Below, one piece after another: positions 1-6,620 of a stretch of DNA of 36,604 nucleotides (positions are counted from its first letter, which is position 1; the number at the start of each line of letters is the position of its first letter). The notes under the pieces were generated by a model. That model ran no database searches. It was not told the origin of the DNA and saw nothing but the letters and a program-made list of their open reading frames with translations. Location of the stretch: positions 1-36,604 of the forward strand of contig CAMAWN010000038.1 of NCBI GenBank assembly GCA_945861865.1. Direction: 5' to 3'. This DNA comes from Candidatus Kuenenia stuttgartensis. GTDB lineage: Bacteria; Planctomycetota; Planctomycetia; Planctomycetales; Planctomycetaceae. The position numbers were made by a program, and so were the translations under genes.

Positions 1-159
1 CTCGCTCCAGACTCGCTCTGTCAGGCCTGCATCACCTCGGAGTATCCGACGGAAGCCGGTCGCCGTCTGTATCAACTCGCCTGCGACAAGGTCGAGGACC
101 AAAGCGGCTCGACCGGCAGAACCTACGACGCGCCAAAAACGGTGCTCACGCGAACGTGA
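1..159 (+). CDS. purF: Amidophosphoribosyltransferase, C-terminal end (partial)
   Basis: Frame 1 is open from the window edge to a TGA at 157-159, giving the last 52 residues of a protein whose start lies outside the window. The segment has the order D-S-L, then C-x-A-C, then a Y-P-T triplet. This resembles the C-terminus of glutamine PRPP amidotransferase, where a Cys pair and a Y-P-T/I motif lie near the end. That enzyme makes phosphoribosylamine in the first step of purine synthesis. The last 20 or so residues are polar and poorly conserved. The assignment rests on a short tail, so a related phosphoribosyltransferase cannot be excluded. Confidence 0.6.
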   Translation, partial: LAPDSLCQACITSEYPTEAGRRLYQLACDKVEDQSGSTGRTYDAPKTVLTRT

Positions 160-397
160 TCCTGAGACCGCGCTGCTTGCGTTTTTCTGGCTCGCGCATG
201 TTGGTCGAATTTGACGGCATCTTCGTGAGAAGCGACAAGCCAGCCACTGGAAGTTGCGATTGGACACTTTTGTGCGTGGTTCCACTGTGTGCTTTTCGTA
301 AGTTGCAGCGACTCGCGGCAGGAATCTGTCCATCGTCGCTTCGTTTTTTCGTCACAACACCGTAAGAAAAACATGTTCATCAATCGTCTGACACAAT

Positions 398-547
398 TTG
401 CTTGTCGAGCTGATCTGCCGGGGTTTCAGCGCGGGAACAATTGCCGCGCAGGATTGGAACGGCGAACAATTCCCGGTTCAGTACAACGGTCCTCTTGAAG
501 ATGCGGAGAACGTGTATTTGTATTCTCCGCAATTCGGTTGGCGGTAA
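398..547 (+). CDS. Tentative small protein, 49 aa, unknown
   Basis: A frame-2 ORF with a TTG as its only plausible start ends in TAA at 545-547, 19 bases before the stem of the terminator at 567. The C-terminal half is rich in aromatic and acidic residues (D-W-N-G-E-Q, V-Q-Y-N-G-P, V-Y-L-Y, F-G-W-R). That does not look like random GC-rich frame noise. The N-terminal part looks like a weak hydrophobic segment. No good Shine-Dalgarno precedes the TTG. An ATG at 373 lies in another frame, so a frameshifted signal peptide is possible. I do not recognise a family. It may be noncoding. Confidence 0.25.
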   Translation: MLVELICRGFSAGTIAAQDWNGEQFPVQYNGPLEDAENVYLYSPQFGWR

Positions 548-566
548 CGGTCGAATCTCAAATGAC

Positions 567-601
567 AAAGACCACCGAAGAATCGGTGGTCTTTATTTTT
601 G
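567..601 (+). terminator. Rho-independent terminator
   Basis: A perfect 12-bp stem (567-578 pairing with 583-594) closes a 4-base loop. The T-rich run TTTATTTTTG follows on the plus strand. The other strand has no comparable U-tract, so it serves plus-strand transcription. It would end either the purF transcript or a message from the small ORF at 398-547, and it shields the minus-strand gene that follows. Confidence 0.85.
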
Positions 602-628
602 TCCGTCGGCGAAGGTGTTGGCCAGTGA

Positions 629-1354
629 TTACGGGCTAGCCGGAGACGAATCGTTGTTGCTAATCGCGACGATGCCGACCGCTAGACCAGCAGCCGCAGT
701 TCCCAGCAAGGCGACGGTGAAGATATCAAGGGATCCAAGATTGGCTCCGACCATTGGAGCCGTTCCTGCTCCTGGTGTACCCGTCGCGATCATTCCTTCA
801 TTGACGACGTAAACCTTGGCATACGGCTGGCCGTTGTCATCGTACAGCACGTCGCCGCCGTCGTTCGCGTTTTGAGCACGCACGACGACGGAATTCGACA
901 CCAACAGTACTTGTTCGTGAGACTTCGGAGGAGCAGATTTCGCCGTCCAAAAGCGGAACAGGCCGAAGCCGCTGTTCGCCGAGACGACGTACACGCCACC
1001 TTTCAAGTTTGCGATTTTGAAACGGCCATCGGCGTCGGTGACGATCTTTGCAATCTCCATCTTGCCTTGGCGGATGGCGACCTCCGATTTCGCCAGGCCA
1101 TTCTGGTCGGCATCGAGCACACGCCCGGAGATCGTTCCGTCCTTGGCCATTGCCACGTCAATCGCGACTGCCTGGACGACTTTCTTCGGAGCCGGTTTCT
1201 CGGCCACGGTGGCTGGTGTGTCATCCAGCGTCACTTTCGCCGAGGTCGATCCAGTTTTTGCGGGTGGCCCGGCGAACGAAGGGGTCGTCTGCATGAACAA
1301 CCCGAAACAGGCCACACCAACGATGAACGAGTTTGACTTTCGCCCCAGGATCAT
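629..1354 (-). CDS. Secreted protein with carboxypeptidase-regulatory-like domain
   Basis: 241 residues. The start is the ATG at 1354, preceded by GGGGAAAATT; the frame is open for another 13 codons upstream but without a good ribosome site. A signal peptide (about residues 1-28) ends near S-F-A before G-P-P. A domain follows with the pattern of the carboxypeptidase regulatory-like beta-sandwich: G-x-I-S-G-R-V-L-D near residue 95, then D-A-D-G-R-F-K and G-G-V-Y-V-V about 35 residues later. The C-terminus carries a hydrophobic, Ala/Gly-rich segment of about 20 residues and a short polar tail, so the protein is probably membrane-anchored. The family is typical of planctomycete surface proteins. 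It is divergent from murD, with a 190-bp shared upstream region. No enzymatic residues are seen. Confidence 0.75.
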   Translation of the reverse strand: MILGRKSNSFIVGVACFGLFMQTTPSFAGPPAKTGSTSAKVTLDDTPATVAEKPAPKKVVQAVAIDVAMAKDGTISGRVLDADQNGLAKSEVAIRQGKMEIAKIVTDADGRFKIANLKGGVYVVSANSGFGLFRFWTAKSAPPKSHEQVLLVSNSVVVRAQNANDGGDVLYDDNGQPYAKVYVVNEGMIATGTPGAGTAPMVGANLGSLDIFTVALLGTAAAGLAVGIVAISNNDSSPASP

Positions 1355-1546
1355 AATTTTCCCCGCTTCCTTGCTAGCTGTCGTGACCAGCACCGAACGC
1401 TGGAAAACAATCGCCGATTGTTCACATCCCTACGGTGGTTGATCGCGGCACACGTTTGACGGACGCCGTGACTATTCCTGATTATCGGCAGACGGCGTAC
1501 AACCGTTAAATCGAAATTGACTGTTCGTGACGAAGATTGATTGCCG

Positions 1547-3055
1547 ATGCTGCCGTCCCTCACCGACTTTGAGTTCCGCAACCGAACTGTCACGGTCATG
1601 GGACTGGGTGGGTTTGGTGGCGGAGTGGGAGCCATTCGCTTCCTGGCCGAAGCGGGTGCGAAGGTCATCGTTACCGATCTTCGTTCCGAAACGGAGTTAC
1701 ATCCATCGCTCGCTCAGTTGGATTCGTCCTGGCCAGTCACGTTGCGTCTTGGCCGGCATGACGAAGCGGATTTTTGCAACACGGACCTCATCGTCGTCAG
1801 CCCCGCTGTGGCGAAAGAGAGCCGGTTTCTCGCCGTTGCCCGCGACGCCGGTGTTCCGCTCACCAGTGAGATGAATCTTTTCTGGGAACGCAATCGCGGC
1901 CGAGTTCTTGCCGTCACCGGCAGCAACGGCAAGTCCACGACCACGGCCCTGACTCACGCGATCCTCGCCGCCTGTAGCTCAGGCCCTTGTGGCTTGGGTG
2001 ATTCGCACTCGATTCGGAATCGACCGAACCACAAGGGCTCGGACTACGGTGGTTGTTGGCTCGGCGGCAACATTGGCATCAGCCTGCTCCCGGAGGTCCG
2101 GCAGATTCAGCCGGAGGATTGGGTCGTCCTCGAACTCAGCAGCTTTCAACTCGAAGACCTTGCGCCGTTGCGGCCTCGACCGGAAATCGCCGTCGTCACG
2201 AACTTCTCGCCCAACCATCTGGATCGACACGGCACGGTCGAGTCCTACCGAGAGGCCAAACACAACCTGCTGCGTTGGCAAACAGCCGAACAGTTTGCGA
2301 TCCTCAATGCGCAGTCTGAAGTCGCGTCCTGGCAGACTGCCGCGACTCGTCTGCGGTTCGGCCCTGTGGATGATCATCGACTCGGTGTCTTCGGCGCAGG
2401 CTCGGAGGTGCTGACGCGATTGCCAACAGATCTTGGCGGCGAGCAGCGATTGCCGCTCGGTCGTTGGCTGAGATTGCCGGGGACTCACAATTGGCAGAAC
2501 GCTCAAGCCGCGATCGCCGGTGCACTGGTAGTGGGTGCGTCCGTCGCCGCGATCGAACACGCGGTCTCGTCGTTTCGAGGTCTGCCTCATCGATTGGAAT
2601 TCGTCGCTGAGGTGCATGGCTGCCACTGCTTCAACGACTCGAAAAGCACGACTCCCGAAGCAACCGTTCTGGCACTCCAGTCGTTCGACGAGCCGATCGT
2701 GCTGCTGGCCGGCGGCTACGACAAGCAGATCGACTTGTCGGCGATCGCCTCAACTGCTGTGAGCCGTTGTCGTGCGGTCGCGTTACTTGGACAGACTGGC
2801 CCGCAACTCGGCCGTCTCATCGAAGCCGCCGCTCGCACCGCGAATGTCGTCGGACCGACGTGCCGTGGCTTTGGGTCGCTCGAACCGGCGGTCGCTTGGA
2901 GCTTGCAAGAGTCTGTCCCCGGCGACATCGTGCTGTTGTCTCCCGGCTGTGCCAGCTACGACTGGTTCCAAAACTACATCGAACGTGGTGAGCAATTTTC
3001 GTCGCTGGTACAGCGAACGAGACAAGACGTTTCACGCAGAGACGCAGAGACGTAA
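1547..3055 (+). CDS. murD: UDP-N-acetylmuramoylalanine--D-glutamate ligase
   Basis: MurD adds D-glutamate to UDP-MurNAc-L-Ala in cytoplasmic peptidoglycan precursor synthesis. 502 residues from the ATG at 1547; an in-frame TTG at 1541 is the alternative. Seen are the N-terminal Rossmann-like glycine motif (G-L-G-G-F-G-G near residue 23), the ATP loop G-S-N-G-K-S-T-T-T (about 125-133), W-L-G-G-N-I-G (from 171), E-L-S-S-F-Q-L, N-H-L-D-R-H, the H-N-x-x-N motif (H-N-W-Q-N), G-L-P-H-R, and N-D-S-K-S-T-T-P. The protein is longer than most MurD. Residues about 143-170 are an extra segment encoded by an inverted repeat, and the last nine residues are encoded by another repeat. It stands alone, not in a dcw cluster. 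The presence of murD fits the now accepted view that planctomycetes make peptidoglycan. Confidence 0.95.
   Translation: MLPSLTDFEFRNRTVTVMGLGGFGGGVGAIRFLAEAGAKVIVTDLRSETELHPSLAQLDSSWPVTLRLGRHDEADFCNTDLIVVSPAVAKESRFLAVARDAGVPLTSEMNLFWERNRGRVLAVTGSNGKSTTTALTHAILAACSSGPCGLGDSHSIRNRPNHKGSDYGGCWLGGNIGISLLPEVRQIQPEDWVVLELSSFQLEDLAPLRPRPEIAVVTNFSPNHLDRHGTVESYREAKHNLLRWQTAEQFAILNAQSEVASWQTAATRLRFGPVDDHRLGVFGAGSEVLTRLPTDLGGEQRLPLGRWLRLPGTHNWQNAQAAIAGALVVGASVAAIEHAVSSFRGLPHRLEFVAEVHGCHCFNDSKSTTPEATVLALQSFDEPIVLLAGGYDKQIDLSAIASTAVSRCRAVALLGQTGPQLGRLIEAAARTANVVGPTCRGFGSLEPAVAWSLQESVPGDIVLLSPGCASYDWFQNYIERGEQFSSLVQRTRQDVSRRDAET
1974..2047. repeat. Imperfect palindromic insert inside murD
   Basis: The core arms GCCCTTGTGG (1983-1992) and CCACAAGGGC (2029-2038) are perfectly complementary. 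Outward they continue imperfectly to GTAG (1974-1977) and CTAC (2044-2047). A second small palindrome, CGATTC-G-GAATCG (2010-2022), lies in the loop. The element falls exactly where MurD proteins usually have a short loop between the ATP-binding helix and the G-G-N-I-G motif. It keeps the reading frame. Confidence 0.7.
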
Positions 3056-3180
3056 AGGAAGCCAACCAACTAACGAAATTCATCCATCGAGGAGTTGTTG
3101 AAATGGGAAGTCGATCGCGAAGTCGTGTTGCGAGTTTCTGGTCTCACCTGTCTTCCTCGTCTCTGTGCCTCTGCGTGATC
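3031..3180. repeat. Inverted repeat pair (CACGCAGAGACG type) spanning two gene ends
   Basis: One arm (3032-3052) is internally repetitive, with two tandem GCAGAGACG units. Its partner (3158-3178) is complementary at 19 of 21 positions. The first arm codes for the last residues of MurD. The second codes for residues 19-26 of the next protein, inside its signal peptide. The intervening 105 bases hold the murD stop codon, the ribosome site and the next start codon. Confidence 0.7.
3089..3094 (+). promoter_or_regulatory. Ribosome binding site GAGGAG for the 1045-aa dehydrogenase
   Basis: GAGGAG lies 8 bases before the ATG at 3103. It fixes that ATG as the start even though the following codons are unusual because of the repeat arm. 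Confidence 0.7.
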
Positions 3181-6100
3181 TTGTCTTCATTCCTGCTGAG
3201 TGGCATCACGTTCGGAGCCGACGAGAAGCCCAAGGAAGAACCGAAGCCGCACGAGTGCCGGTTCACCGAGCTGCCGATCACGATCGACGGCAAAGCGGAC
3301 GAGAAAGCCTGGGCGACCGCCGAGGTCATCGACAAGTTCTCGTTGCCGTGGCTCGGCAAAGAGGCTCGGCCGTCGAAGACAGCGACGAAGGCGCGGCTGT
3401 TGTGGGATCGCGACAATCTGTATTTCTTCAGTGAGATGGTCGACACCGATCTCTACGCCGATGTCACGGAGCACGACGGCGACACCTGGGACAACGACGT
3501 CTTCGAGCTGTTCTTCAAACCGGCGAACGACAAACCCGGCTACTACGAGTTTCAGGTCAACGCGAAGAACACGGTCTTCGATATGTTCCTGCCGCGACGC
3601 GGACACGTCGCACGTTTCCGGAGTGCACAGGAATTTCATCTCGAATCGAAAGTCGTGCTCGACGGTACGCTCAACAATTGGACGGATCGCGACAAGGGCT
3701 GGTCGGTCGAGGGAAAGATTCCGTGGCGAGACTTTCTCAAGACTGGTGGCCGGCCGGCGATTGATGAAGTCTGGAAGTTTGTTTTGTGCCGCTACGACTA
3801 CTGCATCGACTTCGAGACCTTCGACTTGTCGTGGTGTTCGCCGAAGAGTTCCAAGCCGAATGCGGACTTTCATCGCTGGGAAGACTACGCCGAACTCAAA
3901 TTCATTGGCCCGGAGAAGTCGGAAGCACGGCGGCCGTTCGGCATCGACAAGCTCGAACCGTTGACGACATCGAAAGTCCTCGGTTCACCGGAACCACCCG
4001 CACCGTTTCGGACTCGCAAGGCATTTCCGAAGTTGAAGCTCAACTTGCCGGTCTTCGGGGCTCACGTCCCTGGCAGCGACTGGATGTTGGCGGGCGTTCA
4101 GACCAAGTCGTCACTGATTCGCTTCAAAGACAGCCCGGATGTCGAGTCGTACGAGACGCTGCTCGAGTTCCCAGAGACCATCATCTACAACGCGACGTTC
4201 CATCCCAAGTTCGCTGAAAACGGATTTCTCTACATCGGGTCAACCGGCTTGGCGACGCCCGGCTTCGTGCCGGAGTCGGCCGAGCGGTTCAAAGAGTTCA
4301 AGGAGAAGTCGGTGCGGATTACTCGCTACCGGATGGACCCGAAGACGTTTGAGTTCGATCCGAAGTCCGCCACGATCATTCTGGAATGGGAGTCGAACGG
4401 TCACAGCGGTGCTGACTGCGTCTTCGGAAACGACGGGATGTTTTACGTCACGACTGGCGACGGAACTTCCGACTCCGACTTGATCGAGACCGGCCAGGGG
4501 ATGGATCACCTGCTGTCGAAGCTGTTGCGAATCGACGTCGATCATCCTGATCCTGGCAAGACTTACTCAGTGCCGAAGGACAATCCATTCGTCGGGTTGA
4601 AGGGTGCTCGGCCAGAAACTTGGGCCTACGGATTTCGGAATCCGTGGCGCATTACCTGCGACCGCAAAACCGGTGACATCTGGGTCGGCAACAACGGACA
4701 GGATTTATGGGAGCAGGTTTATCGAGTCGAACGCGGAGCTAACTACGGCTGGAGCGTCATGGAAGGCTCACACGTTTTCTACGCCGAGCGAAAACACGGC
4801 CCGACGCCGTTTGTGAAACCGACCACCGAGCACTCGCACAGCGAAGCCCGTTCGCTGACCGGCGGGGTTGTTTATCACGGCGAGAAACTGCCGGAACTGC
4901 GCGGAGCGTACATCTACGGCGATCACTCGACCGGCAAAGTCTGGGGCGTGAAGCACGACGGCAAGCAAGTGACGTATCACCGCGAACTTGTCGATACGCC
5001 ATTTCACATCACGCACTTTTGTCTCGACTCGCACGGCGAAGTGCTGGTGCTCGATCATCAGGGTGGGGATCAAGGCAACATGTATTACCTCGAGCCGAAC
5101 CCGCCACCGTCTGCCGATGCTCCGAAGTTTCCGCGCCGCTTGAGCGAGTCCGGCCTGTTCGCATCCGTCAAAGAGCACTCGATGCAACCGGGAGTGATCC
5201 CGTACTCGGTCAACGCGTCACTGTGGTCGGACGGTGCTCACAAAGCCCGTTGGATGGCGATCCCGCACGATCCGAGTCGCAAAGATCCGCCGATCGACAT
5301 GACGGTCAATCGCGGTTGGAACTTGCCGGACGACACGGTGCTCGTGAAGTCATTCGCGATTGACGGCGAAATTGGTAAGCCGGAAACACGGCGCTGGATC
5401 GAGACCCGGTTTCTCGTGAAAAACCTGGGAGAGTGGTTCGGCTACAGCTACGAATGGAACGAAGAGCAGACCGACGGCCTGCTGGTCGAAAACGCTGGCA
5501 AGGATCGCGAGTTTATCATCCGCGATCCGCAGTCGCAGGACGGTGTCCGCAAGCAGACTTGGCGTTATCCCAGCCGCACCGAATGCATGGTTTGTCACAG
5601 CCGCGCCGCCAACTTCGTGCTCGGGTTAAGCACGTTGCAGATGAATCGCGAGCACGATTATGGCGGAGTCGTCGATCAGCAACTTCGCGTCTTCGAGCAT
5701 CTTGGCCTCGTGAAGCTCGGCTCGTGGCATGGCGAACACTCCGCCGCGATTCGCCGCGAGTTGCAAGCAACCGGGATCGAAGACAAAGAACTCGACGAAG
5801 CGGTCAAGCAGCGGACGGCGAGTCGCGATCAGCGCGGATACCCCAAGACTGAAATGCTGGCGATGTCTCCCGAATCGTTTCCGAAACTGGTCGACCCATA
5901 CGATCGCAAAGTGGATCTCGCCGCGCGAGCGCGTTCGTACCTGCATGCGAACTGCGCGATCTGCCACATCGAAGCCGGTGGCGGAAATGCTCAAATGCAA
6001 CTCGAATTCTTCACACCATCAGCGAAGGCAAAGTTGATCGACGAACAACCGCTGCACCACAAATTCGGTCTGACCGATCCGCGAATTGTCGCCCCGGGTC

Positions 6101-6240
6101 ATCCCGAACGCTCGACGCTATTGACGCGCATCAGCCGTCGTGGTCCCGGCAGCGGCCAGATGCCGCAATTGGGGACGTCAATTCCCGACCAAGAGGCGGT
6201 CGAACTGTTCCGCGAATGGATCGCCAGCCTGAAGAAGTAG
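3103..6240 (+). CDS. Secreted CBM9-like / sugar dehydrogenase / cytochrome c fusion
   Basis: 1045 residues, exported by a signal peptide (about 1-40). Three modules are visible. (1) Residues about 45-270 match a family 9-like carbohydrate-binding fold (I-D-G-K-A-D-E-K-A-W, L-L-W-D-R-D-N-L-Y, W-D-N-D-V-F-E-L-F). (2) Residues about 300-660 form a glucose/sorbosone dehydrogenase-type beta-propeller (H-S-G-A-D-C-V-F-G, G-D-G-T-S-D, W-A-Y-G-F-R-N-P-W-R, G-A-N-Y-G-W). (3) From about 680 a region like the HNE_0200 family (TIGR03806) carries Cys motifs C-M-V-C-H (828-832) and C-A-I-C-H (951-955), of the type that bind haem c. This suggests periplasmic oxidation of a sugar with electrons passed to the C-terminal haem. 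The substrate is unknown. The gene follows murD by 47 bases, but a shared role is unlikely. Confidence 0.85.
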   Translation: MGSRSRSRVASFWSHLSSSSLCLCVILSSFLLSGITFGADEKPKEEPKPHECRFTELPITIDGKADEKAWATAEVIDKFSLPWLGKEARPSKTATKARLLWDRDNLYFFSEMVDTDLYADVTEHDGDTWDNDVFELFFKPANDKPGYYEFQVNAKNTVFDMFLPRRGHVARFRSAQEFHLESKVVLDGTLNNWTDRDKGWSVEGKIPWRDFLKTGGRPAIDEVWKFVLCRYDYCIDFETFDLSWCSPKSSKPNADFHRWEDYAELKFIGPEKSEARRPFGIDKLEPLTTSKVLGSPEPPAPFRTRKAFPKLKLNLPVFGAHVPGSDWMLAGVQTKSSLIRFKDSPDVESYETLLEFPETIIYNATFHPKFAENGFLYIGSTGLATPGFVPESAERFKEFKEKSVRITRYRMDPKTFEFDPKSATIILEWESNGHSGADCVFGNDGMFYVTTGDGTSDSDLIETGQGMDHLLSKLLRIDVDHPDPGKTYSVPKDNPFVGLKGARPETWAYGFRNPWRITCDRKTGDIWVGNNGQDLWEQVYRVERGANYGWSVMEGSHVFYAERKHGPTPFVKPTTEHSHSEARSLTGGVVYHGEKLPELRGAYIYGDHSTGKVWGVKHDGKQVTYHRELVDTPFHITHFCLDSHGEVLVLDHQGGDQGNMYYLEPNPPPSADAPKFPRRLSESGLFASVKEHSMQPGVIPYSVNASLWSDGAHKARWMAIPHDPSRKDPPIDMTVNRGWNLPDDTVLVKSFAIDGEIGKPETRRWIETRFLVKNLGEWFGYSYEWNEEQTDGLLVENAGKDREFIIRDPQSQDGVRKQTWRYPSRTECMVCHSRAANFVLGLSTLQMNREHDYGGVVDQQLRVFEHLGLVKLGSWHGEHSAAIRRELQATGIEDKELDEAVKQRTASRDQRGYPKTEMLAMSPESFPKLVDPYDRKVDLAARARSYLHANCAICHIEAGGGNAQMQLEFFTPSAKAKLIDEQPLHHKFGLTDPRIVAPGHPERSTLLTRISRRGPGSGQMPQLGTSIPDQEAVELFREWIASLKK

Positions 6241-6251
6241 TTTCGATTGGC

Positions 6252-6455
6252 GAGCGAGTCTATTCCGATGGTGCCATCCGGCAATGATTTTGCGACGATC
6301 TGCTGTGGGGGGAATCCATTTTCCTGATCCAACCACATCTTGGTGGAAATCGGACGCAAGTCGGTCTGATTCCGTGCGTGTTCACCCAGATCAACAACCA
6401 CGCAATGCGTGTCACCGATCGTCTCTCGCGAAATCACTCGGGCTTCCTATCGCGC
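6252..6455 (-). pseudogene. Possible relic of a DUF1571-like protein
   Basis: On the minus strand about 65 codons read as a plausible protein: R-V-I-S-R-E-T-I-G, then C-V-V-V-D-L, then M-W-L-D-Q-E-N-G-F-P. The order resembles planctomycete DUF1571-type or outer-membrane lipoprotein-sorting-like proteins, where a conserved Cys-Val segment is followed by a W-x-D-x-x-x-x-x-P motif. There is no start codon in a sensible place, the frame is closed by a stop just upstream, and the C-terminal side runs into the neighbouring gene's end. If real it is a decayed fragment. Confidence 0.25.
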
Positions 6456-6557
6456 CAATAAGTCCTTGAGATGAACCCCCGTGTAGATCTCAGTACCTCA
6501 GAATGTGTGAATGAGACAGGGAAGATCCAGAAACGCAGGGCGTGCGATATGTCACAG

Positions 6558-6580
6558 GAAGGCGGAAAAGTTCCGCTTTC
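6558..6580 (+). repeat. Hairpin in the leader of the PSD1 gene
   Basis: GAAGGCGGAA and TTCCGCTTTC pair over 10 positions around the loop AAG, followed by TTTCC. It is about 40 bases upstream of the ATG at 6621. A terminator or leader role cannot be decided from sequence. Confidence 0.35.
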
Positions 6581-6620
6581 TTTCCTGAATTGATCTCCAC
6601 TGTTCTTAAAAGTGCAATCT

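Larger units (their letters stand above)
160..628. other. Intergenic stretch between purF end and secreted protein
   Basis: About 470 bases without a certain gene. It holds one tentative plus-strand ORF (398-547) and one convincing intrinsic terminator (567-601). The other open frames here have no start-site support or recognisable motifs. The terminator faces the plus strand, so some transcript, either purF read-through or a small gene, probably ends here. Confidence 0.5.
6241..6620. other. Intergenic region with possible gene relic and leader hairpin
   Basis: 380 bases without an intact gene. The part near 6252-6455 contains a minus-strand protein-like relic (separate entry). A hairpin at 6558-6580 (10-bp stem with one G-T pair, loop AAG, then T-rich TTTCC) lies about 40 bases before the next start codon. 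It could be the end of an older transcript or a leader structure. The promoter of the next gene should lie here, but no convincing -35/-10 pair was found. Confidence 0.4.
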
